A DNA stretch of 64,000 nucleotides from Roseovarius sp. A-2 (GTDB lineage Bacteria; Pseudomonadota; Alphaproteobacteria; Rhodobacterales; Rhodobacteraceae). This document shows, piece after piece, positions 17,183-26,216 of this stretch (its first letter is position 1; every line of letters starts with the position of its first letter). The translations under genes were made by a program, and so were the position numbers. Location: assembly GCF_002072155.1 (NCBI RefSeq), contig NZ_BDIY01000001.1:124001-188000 (forward strand). Direction: 5' to 3'. The notes under the pieces were generated by a model. The model was given only the letters and a program-made list of their open reading frames with translations. It had not been told where the DNA came from and searched no databases.

Positions 17183-18949
17183 TCAGTCCTCCTCAAAGGG
17201 ATCCCATTCATCCTCGACCTCGGGCAGGGCATCGGCGCTGGCATCGGTGGTGATGTCACGGGCAGTCTTGATTTCCTTGATCGCGGCCTTTGGGAAGGCC
17301 TCGAACACCGCGCGCACGAGGGGATGTGCCTGCGCCTCGGTTTTCAGCGCGTCGCTCTCGGCCTCGCGGGATTCGCGGATCGTGGGTGTGGTTGCGGAAT
17401 TCACCAGCGTGACGGCCCAGCGGTTGCCGGTCCAGCGTTGCAGCGCGCCGCCAAGACGTTGTGCGAGGTCCTGCGGCGCGTCGGGTGTCGGCGTGAACTC
17501 GATCCGTCCGGGGCGGTAGGCGGCGAGGCGCAGGCAGCCTTCGACCTCGATCAGCAGTTTGGCATCACGATTGGCGCGGATCAGGTCGAGCACATGCTCG
17601 AAGGTGGGATAGCGCGCGAGCGCCTCTTCCGCGTCCTGCGCGAGGGCTGTGACCTGTCCTGTGCCCCGTGCGCTTGGCCCCGAGGGGCCGGAATGTGTGG
17701 GGCGGGGCAGGGGGCCACCCTGGGCCGAGGTGTTTTGGCCTTGTGCCTGCGGACGCCCGCCGCCTCCGCCACCCGGCGACGGCGGGCTGTCGTGCAAGCG
17801 GCGCACGAGGTCTTCGGGCGTGGGCAGGTCGGCGACATGGGTCAGGCGGATGATCGCCATTTCGGCGGCCATCATGGAATTAGGGGCATCGGCCACCTCG
17901 TCGAGTGCCTTGAGCAGCATCTGCCACATGCGGGTCAGGATGCGCATCGGCAGGGCCTCGGCCATCTCCTGCCCGCGGGCGCGCTCATCGGGGCCGATGG
18001 TGGGATCGTTGGCGGCGTCGGGGGTGATCTTGACCACGGAAATCCAGTGCGTGATTTCCGACAGATCCCGCAGCACGGCCAGCGGATCAGCCCCTTCGGC
18101 ATATTGCGCGCCGAGTTCGCTGAGCGCGCCCGCCGCGTCGCCCTTCATGATCATGTCGAAGAGATCGAGCACCCGGCCCCGGTCGGCCAGCCCCAGCATG
18201 GCGCGGACCTGCTCGGCCCCGGTTTCGCCCGCGCCGTGGCTGATCGCCTGATCGAGCAATGACGTGGCATCGCGCGCCGAGCCTTCGGCGGCGCGGGTGA
18301 TCAGGGCGAGCGCATCGTCGGTGATCTCTGCGCTTTCCCTGTCAGAGATGCGGCGCAAGAGGGCGATCATCACCTCGGGCTCGATCCGGCGCAGGTCGAA
18401 GCGCTGGCAGCGCGACAGGACGGTGACCGGCACCTTGCGGATCTCGGTGGTGGCGAAGATGAATTTCACATGCGCGGGCGGCTCTTCCAGTGTCTTCAGC
18501 AGCGCGTTGAACGCGCCGGTCGAGAGCATGTGCACCTCGTCGATGATATAGACCTTGTAGCGCGCCGAGGCGGCCCGGTAATGCACACTGTCGATGATCT
18601 CGCGGATATTGGCGACGCCGGTGTTGGAGGCCGCGTCCATCTCCATCACGTCGACATGGCGGCCCTCCATGATCGCGCGGCAATGCTCGCAGTCACCGCA
18701 GGGATCGGTCGTCGGGCCGCCATTGCCGTCGGTGCCAATGCAGTTCATCCCCTTGGCGATGATCCGCGCGGTGGTGGTTTTGCCGGTGCCGCGAATACCC
18801 GTCATGATGAAGGCCTGCGCGATGCGATCGGCCTGAAATGCGTTCTTGAGGGTGCGCACCATCGCATCCTGTCCGACCAGATCGGCAAAGGTCTCGGGCC
18901 GGTATTTGCGGGCCAGAACCTGATAGCCGGTCGTGGGGGTGTCGGACAT
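17183..18949 (-). CDS. dnaX: DNA polymerase III subunit gamma/tau
   Basis: Clamp-loader ATPase of the replisome, 588 aa. The Walker A motif is GIRGTGKT (residues 51-58), the zinc module is around DPCGDCEHC, the Walker B is VYIIDEVHMLS and the sensor Arg lies in LSRCQRFDLR. After about residue 375 a low-complexity linker (a run of six Gly, then Pro/Ser/Gln-rich) leads to the tau-specific C-terminal domain, which binds the polymerase. No A-rich slippery site is obvious, so a programmed frameshift to make gamma is not supported. The first gene of dnaX-ybaB-recR. Confidence 0.97.
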   Translation of the reverse strand: MSDTPTTGYQVLARKYRPETFADLVGQDAMVRTLKNAFQADRIAQAFIMTGIRGTGKTTTARIIAKGMNCIGTDGNGGPTTDPCGDCEHCRAIMEGRHVDVMEMDAASNTGVANIREIIDSVHYRAASARYKVYIIDEVHMLSTGAFNALLKTLEEPPAHVKFIFATTEIRKVPVTVLSRCQRFDLRRIEPEVMIALLRRISDRESAEITDDALALITRAAEGSARDATSLLDQAISHGAGETGAEQVRAMLGLADRGRVLDLFDMIMKGDAAGALSELGAQYAEGADPLAVLRDLSEITHWISVVKITPDAANDPTIGPDERARGQEMAEALPMRILTRMWQMLLKALDEVADAPNSMMAAEMAIIRLTHVADLPTPEDLVRRLHDSPPSPGGGGGGRPQAQGQNTSAQGGPLPRPTHSGPSGPSARGTGQVTALAQDAEEALARYPTFEHVLDLIRANRDAKLLIEVEGCLRLAAYRPGRIEFTPTPDAPQDLAQRLGGALQRWTGNRWAVTLVNSATTPTIRESREAESDALKTEAQAHPLVRAVFEAFPKAAIKEIKTARDITTDASADALPEVEDEWDPFEED

Positions 18950-19097
18950 GCGCGGGCCTTTCGGATTCGGAGGTCTGGGGCAAGGTAAAGCGGGGCAGGC
19001 GGGGCGTCCACCTTGCTTTTTGCGCAGGCCACGTCAAAGCTGTGTCCTGTATCGGTGGGAGGGGTGTGATGCGTAGCGGGGGAAAAGGCGTGCGGCG

Positions 19098-19580
19098 ATG
19101 GCGGAGTTCGTGATCCACGCCCTGCATGTGGGGGGCGGCACGCTGGCGCTTGCGCCATTGCCGGGCACGAGCGGCAACCGGGCGGCCGATATGGCGCATC
19201 TGCGCGACTGGAAACCGGCGCTCGTTCTCTCGCTGACCACCGAGGCGGAGATGGTGGCGCAGGGTGCAGCAGACGTGGGGGCCGAGGTGCAGGACATGGG
19301 CACGCGCTGGATCGCCTTTCCGGTGCCGGACATGGGTGTACCGGATCGCGAGAGCGCCGCCGACTGGCGCGCGGCGAGTGCGGTGGCGCGGGCGGCGCTC
19401 AGGGGCGGTGGCCGGGTGCTGGTGCATTGCCGGGCCGGTTGCGGGCGCAGCGGCATGGCGGCGCTGCGCCTGATGGTGGAATGCGGCGAGGGGGCCGAGG
19501 CGGCGCTGCGGCGGCTGCGTGCGATGCGCCCCTGCGCGGTGGAGACCGAGGCGCAACTGGCCTGGGCGCTGCGGACGTGA
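19098..19580 (+). CDS. Dual-specificity-type protein phosphatase
   Basis: A 160-residue cytoplasmic phosphatase of the Cys-based PTP/DSP superfamily. The catalytic P-loop is VHCRAGCGRSG (Cx5R), and an upstream Asp in PVPDMGVPD is a plausible general acid. N- and C-terminal parts are short, so it is a bare catalytic domain. Targets are not inferable. It is divergent from dnaX and convergent with the decayed dehydrogenase gene. Similar small DSPs are common singletons in this bacterial group. Confidence 0.85.
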   Translation: MAEFVIHALHVGGGTLALAPLPGTSGNRAADMAHLRDWKPALVLSLTTEAEMVAQGAADVGAEVQDMGTRWIAFPVPDMGVPDRESAADWRAASAVARAALRGGGRVLVHCRAGCGRSGMAALRLMVECGEGAEAALRRLRAMRPCAVETEAQLAWALRT

Positions 19581-19586
19581 CGGGGC

Positions 19587-20290
19587 TCAGGATTCCACGC
19601 GCGCCATCGAGGGATCGAAGAACGGTTTGAGCGAGGCGGCGGCAGGCACGCGTTGCCCGGCGATGTCGATCTGCCAATTGTCGCTCGCCACCACCTCGGC
19701 GATGAGCGGTGCTGTGGTTTCGGCAAAGCCGATGCCCACGGCCCCCACGTCTGCGGCACCCTGCGCCACGTCCACCTGGGTGCAGCTGATCTGGTTGAAC
19801 AGGGTGACGGCATCGCGGCCCTGCACGAGGAATTTGGCCATTGTCGGCATGTCCATCACGATCACGTCCTCGCGCGCGGCGTGATGCTCGGCGGCGTGTC
19901 AATCGAACCAGTTCTGCCGCCCCCAGCTATAGCGTTCGACATTGGCCTCTTCAGGGGGCGACGCGAACCAGTCGGGCAGGTCCCAGCTGTGGCTTTCGCT
20001 GAAACAGGTGCCTGCGGCGAAAGGCGGGGGTGTTGTGACTGCCATCGGCGAAACGGTCGACGTTGAACGCGGTGTGATCGACCGGGCCGTGCCCCCCGGC
20101 GATCCAGTGCGCCAGCGTCCTGCCGATGCCGGGGCCGTAGACGATGCCCTGCGAATTGAGCCCTGCCGCGATCCAGCAATTGCGCAGCCCGGGCGCCTCG
20201 CCGACCAGCGGGGCAAGCCCGGCGATCAGGTTGCGGCCTTGGGTATAAAGCTCGCGTTCCCGTTCGCTGCTGCAATGGGATGGGGCCGCG
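19587..20290 (-). pseudogene. Remnant of a dimethylglycine/sarcosine dehydrogenase-like (FAD + GcvT) gene
   Basis: Three blocks in different minus-strand frames match consecutive parts of an ~800-residue FAD/GcvT dehydrogenase. Going down the gene: about 20265-20030 encodes GLAPLVGEAPGLRNCWIAAGL and GRTLAHWIAGG; about 19990-19899 encodes NVERYSWGRQNWF; 19890-19587 encodes MAKFLVQGRDAVTLFNQIS and then the C-terminal tail DIAGQRVPAAASLKPFFDP. The N-terminal FAD half is gone, most of the GcvT domain is deleted, and at least two frameshifts separate the blocks. The 19587-19865 part could be mistaken for a 92-aa gene. It follows the minus-strand SDR directly. Confidence 0.8.
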
Positions 20291-20311
20291 CGCGCCCGAC
20301 TGGGGGAGACC

Positions 20312-21070
20312 TCAGCGCCCGGCCGAGATGTCGAGCACCGCGCCGCTGACGTAGGAGGCCGCATCCGACAGCAGCCATGTCACCGCCGAGGCCACCTCGT
20401 CGGCGCGACCGATACGGCCGAGTGGAACGTCACCCGTCTTCGCGGCGAGCCGGTCGACGAGCCCGGCGGTCGCGTGGATGTCGGTGTCGATAAGGCCCGG
20501 GGCCACGGCGTTCACGCGAATGCCATCCGCGCCAAGCTCCTTGGCAAGGCCTATCGTCATCGAATTGATCGCACCCTTGGAGGCGGCGTAATGGATCCAT
20601 TCATTGCCACCGCCGAGGGCTGCCGCGCGACTTGACATCAGGACAATCGCGCCGCCCGCGCCGCCGTGGCGGGTGGACATCAGCCGCGCTGCCGCCTGCA
20701 CGGTCAGGACGGTACCGGTCACGTTCACGTCGAGGACGCGGCGCAGGTCCGCCGGGGCGAGATCCTCCATCCGGCTGGAGGGGCCGGTGATGCCGGCATT
20801 GGCAAAGACACCGGTTGGCGCGCCAAAGGCGTCCTTGCAGGTCTCGAACAGGGCCGTGACCGCCACGTCGTCGGCGACATCGCCCTGCACGGCGATGGCC
20901 GTGCCGCCCGCGGCCTGCACGCGCCGGGTCAGGGCCTGCGCCGCGTCTGCATTCGACGCATAGGAAAACACCACCGGACGCCCGGCACCGGCAAGCGCCA
21001 TGACGGTCGCCGCGCCGATGCCGCGACTGCCCCCGGTGACGATGACGGGGCCGGGCTCAGAATGCGACAT
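20312..21070 (-). CDS. SDR-family NAD(P)-dependent oxidoreductase (minus-strand catabolic operon)
   Basis: Classical short-chain dehydrogenase, 252 aa. The cofactor motif is TGGSRGIGAAT, the NAG motif is FANAGITG, and the catalytic set is Ser (VLMSSRAA), Tyr and Lys (YAASK). An Arg/Ser-type cofactor loop after strand two is not clear enough to choose NAD or NADP. It overlaps the end of the BKACE gene by 14 bp and is the last intact gene of the operon GntR-SDR-hydroxyacid dehydrogenase-BKACE-SDR. It probably oxidises or reduces a hydroxyl/keto intermediate of that pathway; the substrate is unknown. Confidence 0.88.
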   Translation of the reverse strand: MSHSEPGPVIVTGGSRGIGAATVMALAGAGRPVVFSYASNADAAQALTRRVQAAGGTAIAVQGDVADDVAVTALFETCKDAFGAPTGVFANAGITGPSSRMEDLAPADLRRVLDVNVTGTVLTVQAAARLMSTRHGGAGGAIVLMSSRAAALGGGNEWIHYAASKGAINSMTIGLAKELGADGIRVNAVAPGLIDTDIHATAGLVDRLAAKTGDVPLGRIGRADEVASAVTWLLSDAASYVSGAVLDISAGR

Positions 21071-21992
21071 TGTCCCCGCCTTTCAGGTCCAGCATCTCGC
21101 GCGCCTCATCGGGTGTCGCCACCTCGAGGCTGAGCCCTTGCAGGAGTTCACGCGCCTTGCGCACCTGATCGGCGTTGCTCTGCGCGAGCTTGCCGGGCGA
21201 AATCCAGAGCGAATCCTCTAGCCCGACGCGCACATTGCCGCCCTGTGCGGCGGCCTGTGCGGCGACCGGCATCTGATTGCGCCCGGCCCCAAGCACGGAC
21301 CAGACATAGGCATCGCCAAAGAGGCGGTCCGCCGTGCGCTTCATATGCGCCACATCCTCGGGATGCGCGCCGATGCCGCCGAGCAGACCGAACACCGTCT
21401 GCACGAGGAACGGCGCCTTCACCAGACCGCGATCCACGAAATGCGCCAGGTTGTAAAGATGGCTGGTGTCGTAGCATTCGAATTCGAACCGGGTGCCATT
21501 GGCGTTGCCGGTGTTCAGAATGTGCTCGATATCGGCAAAGGTGTTCTTGAAGACCAGATCGCGGCTGTTTTCGAGATGCTGCCGCTCCCAGTCGTGCTTG
21601 AACTCGGTAAAGCGGTTCAGCATCGGGTAGAGTCCGAAATTCATCGACCCCATGTTGAGCGATGCCACCTCCGGCTTCAGCACCGCCGCCGGGCGCATGC
21701 GCTCCTCGACGCTCATATGCGGGCTGCCGCCGGTGGTGAGGTTCAAAACCGCCCCGGTGGCCTGTTTCAACTGCGGCAGAAAGGCCCGGAACGCATCCGG
21801 GTCCTGGGTCGGGCGGCCGGTTTCGGGGTCGCGGGCATGCAGGTGCAGGATTGTCGCGCCGGCCTCGGCAGCGGCCAGGCTGTCGGTGATGATCTCTTCG
21901 GGTGTGACCGGCAGATGCGGGGACATCGAGGGCGTGTGGATCGCCCCGGTCACGGCGCAGCTGATGATCACCTTGCGGGTCGGTTTGGGCAT
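21057..21992 (-). CDS. Beta-keto acid cleavage enzyme (BKACE, DUF849)
   Basis: TIM-barrel, metal-dependent enzyme of 311 aa. The family converts a beta-keto acid plus acetyl-CoA into acetoacetate and the acyl-CoA of the remainder. The zinc ligands are in ILHLHARDP (H50, H52). Other family marks are CAVTGAIHTPSMSP at the N-terminus, LNLTTGGSPHMSVEERM, ASLNMGSMNFG and the C-terminal VRVGLEDSLW with the third ligand Glu. The substrate side chain cannot be read. Its neighbour, a 3-hydroxyacid dehydrogenase, could supply the keto acid. The next gene on this strand overlaps it by 14 bp. Confidence 0.92.
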   Translation of the reverse strand: MPKPTRKVIISCAVTGAIHTPSMSPHLPVTPEEIITDSLAAAEAGATILHLHARDPETGRPTQDPDAFRAFLPQLKQATGAVLNLTTGGSPHMSVEERMRPAAVLKPEVASLNMGSMNFGLYPMLNRFTEFKHDWERQHLENSRDLVFKNTFADIEHILNTGNANGTRFEFECYDTSHLYNLAHFVDRGLVKAPFLVQTVFGLLGGIGAHPEDVAHMKRTADRLFGDAYVWSVLGAGRNQMPVAAQAAAQGGNVRVGLEDSLWISPGKLAQSNADQVRKARELLQGLSLEVATPDEAREMLDLKGGDNVAF

Positions 21993-22009
21993 GTTGGTTC
22001 TCCGGTTAG

Positions 22010-22960
22010 TCAGGAATTGGGGGCGTTGTCTCTGAGGTGCTTCATCATCCGCACCAGCCGGCTGTCGCGCTCGGCTTGTGCCTCGGATATCTGCTCAAGC
22101 GGCAATCTATCGCGCCGCGCGGCGTCAATCCGGTCGAGCGTCTCGCCGGTCCAGTCGGGATGCTCGCGCTGCGTGGCGGCGATCTTTGCATACATTGGGC
22201 CGTATCGGGTGACATAGTCGCGCACGCCGCCCGGGGCGTTGAGGTCGATGGTCTCGAACGGACCGAGCAGAGCCCAACGCGGGGCGAGCCCGTCGCGCAG
22301 GCCGGTATCGATATCCTCGGGCGAGGCGATGCCGTTCGCGACAAGGCGGAACGCCTCTTGCAACAGCGCGCCTTGCAGGCGGTTCATGATGAAGCCGTCG
22401 ATCTCGCGGGCCATGCGGATGGGCTTCTGGCCGATCCGCCCCATCAGCGCGGTGCAGCGGTCCATCGCGTCGGCGCTGGTCCACGGGGCGGGCACGATCT
22501 CGACCGCCGGGATCAGGCTGGGCGGGTTGATCGGATGGGCGACAAGGCAGCGCTCGCGCCCGGCGATATGTTCGGTAAAGGCCGAGGGCAGTAGCGCGGA
22601 TGTCGAGCTGGCAAGGATCGCGTCGCGCGGGGCGCGGGCATCCAGATCGGCAAACACCGCCTTCTTGATTTCCAGCTTTTCGGGCACGTTTTCCTGGACG
22701 TGAACGGCCCCGGCGAGCGCTGCGTCAAGATCGCCTGCGATCTCGACGCGCCCGATGATGTCGGCTGCCGTTTGACCGTCAAGCATGCCTGCGGCCTCCA
22801 GCTCATCCGCCAGCGCCGCGAGGGTTGCGCTGGCCCGATGCGCCGCGTCGGCGTTCTCGTCGTAGAGCGCGACAGAACAGCCGCCGCGCGCAAAGGCCAC
22901 CGCCCAGCCGCATCCGATCAGGCCGCTGCCGATGATTGCCGCCTTGGGGATGTCGGCCAT
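22010..22960 (-). CDS. 3-hydroxyacid dehydrogenase, lambda-crystallin / L-gulonate 3-dehydrogenase-like
   Basis: NAD-dependent dehydrogenase of the 3-hydroxyacyl-CoA dehydrogenase superfamily, 316 aa. The Rossmann motif is AAIIGSGLIGCGWA. The catalytic stretch LASSTSALLPS and the His in VAHPINPPSLIPAVEIVPAPWT are of the lambda-crystallin type, and L-carnitine dehydrogenases are more distant relatives. Members act on free 3-hydroxy acids rather than CoA esters. That fits the adjacent BKACE, which takes free beta-keto acids. The start overlaps the upstream SDR stop by one base (TGATG). Confidence 0.87.
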   Translation of the reverse strand: MADIPKAAIIGSGLIGCGWAVAFARGGCSVALYDENADAAHRASATLAALADELEAAGMLDGQTAADIIGRVEIAGDLDAALAGAVHVQENVPEKLEIKKAVFADLDARAPRDAILASSTSALLPSAFTEHIAGRERCLVAHPINPPSLIPAVEIVPAPWTSADAMDRCTALMGRIGQKPIRMAREIDGFIMNRLQGALLQEAFRLVANGIASPEDIDTGLRDGLAPRWALLGPFETIDLNAPGGVRDYVTRYGPMYAKIAATQREHPDWTGETLDRIDAARRDRLPLEQISEAQAERDSRLVRMMKHLRDNAPNS

Positions 22961-23739
22961 CACAGCGTCTCTACCCCGGCGCAGACGCTGAGCGCCTGCC
23001 CGGTGATGTTGGCCCCGCCCGGCGTGTTCAGAAACAGGCACATCGACGCGATGTCATGCGGGCTGACCATGCGGCGCAGCGCGACTTTCTCGAGGTTGCG
23101 TTCGCGCATTTCCGCATAGCTGAGGCCGAGCCGTTTGGCGCGGGCGTTGATGACCCGGTCGATCCGGGGGCCTTCGACGATGCCGGGCAGGATCGCATTG
23201 GCGCGCACGCCCTGCGGCCCGAGTTCCGAGGCGAGGCTTTTCGCGAGGCCGATGACCCCCCATTTGGAGGCGGCATACGGCGTGCGGTAGGCAAAGGGCA
23301 GGCGCCCGGCGACCGAGGCGATGGCGATGAAACTGCCGCGGCTCGCGATCAGATCCTGCGCCGCGAAGCGTGCCGCCAGATAGGCACCGCGTAGATTGAT
23401 GTCGAGGGTGCGGTCCCAATCCTCGGCGCTGATATCCCCGACCGTCGAGGTCGGCCCCTCGATGCCGGCATTCGCCACCACGACATCGAGCCCGCCCAGA
23501 CGCTCGCGGGCCTCGGCCACAAGGTCGCGCGTGGCGGCTTCGTCAGAGGCGTCGGCGACCGTTCCGCTGATGGTGCCTGAACAGGCGGCGGCCACGGCCT
23601 CGGCGTCGACGTCCGAGACATGGACCCTGGCCCCGGCCGCCGCGAAATCGTCAGCGATGGCCTTGCCGATTCCGGCGGCCCCGGCGGTGATCAGGACGCG
23701 CAGGCCCGGTGGTGGGGTGAGGGTGGACGGTGATGTCAT
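22960..23739 (-). CDS. SDR-family oxidoreductase, second in the minus-strand operon
   Basis: Short-chain dehydrogenase of 259 aa. The cofactor motif is ITAGAAGIGKAI, an Asp at the end of strand two (HVSDVDAE) suggests NAD preference, and the catalytic residues are Ser in IAIASVAG and YAASK. A longer loop before the C-terminus (INARAKRLGLSYAEMRERNLEKVAL) is like that of SDRs acting on hydroxy acids. It overlaps the GntR regulator by 4 bp. Substrate unknown; with the other SDRs and the hydroxyacid dehydrogenase it suggests stepwise NAD-linked oxidation. Confidence 0.88.
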   Translation of the reverse strand: MTSPSTLTPPPGLRVLITAGAAGIGKAIADDFAAAGARVHVSDVDAEAVAAACSGTISGTVADASDEAATRDLVAEARERLGGLDVVVANAGIEGPTSTVGDISAEDWDRTLDINLRGAYLAARFAAQDLIASRGSFIAIASVAGRLPFAYRTPYAASKWGVIGLAKSLASELGPQGVRANAILPGIVEGPRIDRVINARAKRLGLSYAEMRERNLEKVALRRMVSPHDIASMCLFLNTPGGANITGQALSVCAGVETL

Positions 23740-24461
23740 GGATGTTTTGCCTCTTTCTTTGGTGATTTGTCTGTCTCGACATTCAGGAAGGCGCGAATGT
23801 CCTTCGCGGCGGTGGTGATGTCATCGACGATGGCGCGGCGCACGGTCGCCCCGTCGCGGGCGTCCAGCGCGGCCATGATCTGATCGTGAAACCCCTGAGA
23901 GGTGGCCATGTGCGCGCGATCCGGCACGCTGGCGCGAATCGAAGGGCCGACCATGAGCCAGAGCCGCTCGATCATCCCGAGCAGAAGCGGCCAGCCGCAC
24001 ACCTTGTAGATCGCGGCGTGAAAGGTCGCATTGGCCTTGAGATACCAGTCGGCGTCGCCGCTGTCGGCGGCGGCGGTCAATTCTTCGTTGAGCTTTCGAA
24101 TCTCGAAGATGTCCTTGGCTGTCATCTCGGCGGTGGCGCGTTCCGCGGCCATGCCCTCGATCTCGATGCGGATCGCGCAGATCTCGTCTAAGTCCTGCGG
24201 TCGCAGCACCCGCAGCCGAAGCGTGCGGCTTGACGTATTCTCGAGCGCGCCCTCGGTGGTGAGCCGGGTCAGCGCCTCGCGCACCGGCATCGCGCTGACC
24301 TTCAGATCCTCGGCTAGCCCGCGGCTGGAGAGCACCTGACCCGGGCGAAAGACACCCGACATGATCGCATCCCTCAGATTGTCGAAAATCTGCTGTTGCA
24401 GGCTGTCTCGTCTCAGGCTGCCAGCCTGAAGCGTGGCGCGGGGTTCGGAAACGTCTTGCAT
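23736..24461 (-). CDS. GntR/FadR-family (FCD) transcriptional regulator
   Basis: A 241-residue regulator with an N-terminal winged helix (LRDAIMSGVFRPGQVLSSRGLAE, then VSAMPVREALTRL) and an all-helical FCD ligand-binding domain (IRIEIEGMAAERAT, FHAAIYKVCGWPLL, GFHDQIMAALDARD). FCD domains bind small carboxylic acids through metal-coordinating Asp and His residues. It heads the minus-strand operon and is divergent from the TRAP operon across a 131-bp gap, so it very likely controls both. The gap has a GATC-TGA-GATC element near 24484 that could be its operator, but no second copy is seen. Confidence 0.9.
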   Translation of the reverse strand: MQDVSEPRATLQAGSLRRDSLQQQIFDNLRDAIMSGVFRPGQVLSSRGLAEDLKVSAMPVREALTRLTTEGALENTSSRTLRLRVLRPQDLDEICAIRIEIEGMAAERATAEMTAKDIFEIRKLNEELTAAADSGDADWYLKANATFHAAIYKVCGWPLLLGMIERLWLMVGPSIRASVPDRAHMATSQGFHDQIMAALDARDGATVRRAIVDDITTAAKDIRAFLNVETDKSPKKEAKHP

Positions 24462-24592
24462 ATCGGATTACTGTTGCTATCGTTGATCTGAGATCGCAGA
24501 TTGCAGCGCAAGACGAAAGAAGTCAAGCAAGCCCCTGCATCGGCGATCGTATTTCGCCCGAATCGACCGGGCTGCATGAAGGGAGGACCAAC

Positions 24593-25630
24593 ATGAAATT
24601 GAAGGCAACATTACTGGCTGCGGTGGCGGCGGTTGCCAGTGTTCCGGCGCAGGCCGAGACGCTGGACGTGGCGAGCACATTTCCAAAGAATCTAGCATTT
24701 CTCGGGGAAGGGGCCGAGGTTCTGGCCAAGAACATCGAGACCGCGACTGGCGGCGACGTCAAACTGCGCGTGCATGGCGCGGGCGATCTGGTTCCGGCGC
24801 TCGAGGTGCTCAACCAGGTGAGTTCCGGTGCGATTCCCGCAGGATGGGACTATATCGGTTACTGGGGTGGCACGATCCCCGTCGCCTCGCTGGCCGGCTC
24901 GATGCCGTTCGGACCGGGGCCGGACCTCTTTGTCGGCTGGATGTGGGAAGGGGGCGGCATGGAAATCGTCCAGAAAGCTTATGACCCGCTCAACGTCAAA
25001 CTGCTGCCCTGCCACGTGACGGCCCCTGAGCCGGGTGGCTGGTTCAACAAGGAAATCAACAGCGTCGAGGACCTCAAGGGCCTGCGCATGCGGATTTCCG
25101 GCATGGGCGGTCAGGTGCTCAACAAGCTTGGTGTCTCGACCCAGCTCATTCCCGGCGGCGAGCTTTACGTGGCGCTGGAGCGTGGCCGTATCGACGCGAC
25201 CGAATTCTCGCTCCCGGTGGTCGACAAGGCGCTCGGCTTTGCCGAGATCGCCAAGTATTACTACTTTCCGGGCTGGCACCAGCCGGCAAGCTGGAACTCG
25301 CTCATCATGAACATGGATGTCTGGAACGGCTTTGACGAACAGACCCGTGATCAGATCATGGTGGCGTGCCGGGCAACGGTGAATTGGTCGCTGGCGGCCG
25401 CACCCCAACCGCAGGGTGCAATCATCGACGAGTTCCGGGCTCAAGGCGTCGAGACCAAGCGCTTTCCCGACGACGTGCTTGCGGCGCTGCGCGAGGCCGC
25501 GACTGAAGTGCTCGCTGAGCAGGCAGCCGAGGACGAGATCTTTGCCGAGGCATATGAGTCGATCCAGGCCTATCTCGCGGATGCCGAGACCTGGACGTCG
25601 CTGCAGGCCATCCCCGAGCCGTCGGAGTAA
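24593..25630 (+). CDS. TRAP transporter substrate-binding protein (DctP family)
   Basis: Periplasmic receptor of a tripartite ATP-independent transporter, 345 aa. The signal peptide is short and clear (MKLKATLLAAVAAVASVPAQA, cut before ETLDV). The conserved ligand-carboxylate Arg sits in LKGLRMRISGMGGQVLNKLG, and the hinge helix is in GELYVALERGRIDATEF. It is related to receptors for small carboxylates; the exact ligand cannot be predicted, but a hydroxy acid would fit the neighbours. The ribosome site is GAAGGGAGGACC. First gene of the plus-strand operon. Confidence 0.93.
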   Translation: MKLKATLLAAVAAVASVPAQAETLDVASTFPKNLAFLGEGAEVLAKNIETATGGDVKLRVHGAGDLVPALEVLNQVSSGAIPAGWDYIGYWGGTIPVASLAGSMPFGPGPDLFVGWMWEGGGMEIVQKAYDPLNVKLLPCHVTAPEPGGWFNKEINSVEDLKGLRMRISGMGGQVLNKLGVSTQLIPGGELYVALERGRIDATEFSLPVVDKALGFAEIAKYYYFPGWHQPASWNSLIMNMDVWNGFDEQTRDQIMVACRATVNWSLAAAPQPQGAIIDEFRAQGVETKRFPDDVLAALREAATEVLAEQAAEDEIFAEAYESIQAYLADAETWTSLQAIPEPSE

Positions 25631-25637
25631 TGGGTAA

Positions 25638-26216
25638 ATGACCCGTCGTTCCACATTGGAGCGGGCCGGCCATGCGCTTGTGCAAGCAAGCGCATGGCCT
25701 GGCCGTGTCGCGGCCTGGCTGGTCCTTCCGATGATCGCGCTGGTATTGGTGGCGGTTGTCGGGTCGCTCATGAAATGGGGCCAACTCGCAAGCTGGGAGG
25801 CCGATCTGCCGCTCTTCGGATCGGAACTGACCCTGACCGGACTGGCCGAATTGCAATGGCACCTGCAGGCGATCATCGTCATGCTGGGCGTGTCCTATGC
25901 CTTGGCACGTGATGCGCATGTCAAGGTCGACATGCTTTCTGTCCGGTTCACGCCGCGCGGCAAGGCGCTGGTCGACTTGCTGGGTGATCTGGTCTTTCTC
26001 CTGCCGTTCTGCGCCATCATCGGCTGGCTGAGCCTCGGCTTTGTCGAATTCTCCTACAGTACCGGGGAGCGATCCGATTACGGCGGCCTGACCGACAGGT
26101 ATCTCGTGAAATCCATTCTTCCGATCGGCTTTGTCGTGCTTGCCCTGTGCGGGGTCGGGCGGGTTCTGCTGCATCTGGGTGTGCTCTTTGGCGGCGGAGA
26201 CCGACCTCATGATTGA
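25638..26216 (+). CDS. TRAP transporter small permease (DctQ family)
   Basis: Four-helix membrane subunit of the TRAP transporter, 192 aa. Characteristic are the second-to-third helix region (LQWHLQAIIVMLGVSYALARDAHVKVDMLSVRF) and a conserved W/E-rich stretch (LSLGFVEFSYSTGERSDYGG). It starts 7 bp after the receptor gene and overlaps the large permease by 8 bp. Confidence 0.92.
   Translation: MTRRSTLERAGHALVQASAWPGRVAAWLVLPMIALVLVAVVGSLMKWGQLASWEADLPLFGSELTLTGLAELQWHLQAIIVMLGVSYALARDAHVKVDMLSVRFTPRGKALVDLLGDLVFLLPFCAIIGWLSLGFVEFSYSTGERSDYGGLTDRYLVKSILPIGFVVLALCGVGRVLLHLGVLFGGGDRPHD

Noticed and set aside
19587-19865. 92-codon minus-strand frame as a separate gene
   Set aside because: It matches the C-terminal end of a larger GcvT-type dehydrogenase and belongs to the pseudogene.
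22010-22960. L-carnitine dehydrogenase, which would make the operon a carnitine pathway
   Set aside because: The HPINPPSLIPAVEIVPAPWT region is closer to lambda-crystallin/L-gulonate dehydrogenases, and no thioesterase or betaine transporter is near; TRAP systems usually carry acids.
24462-24592. FadR-type operator in the GntR/TRAP gap
   Set aside because: Only a single GATC-TGA-GATC element was seen; no convincing GntR consensus or second copy.
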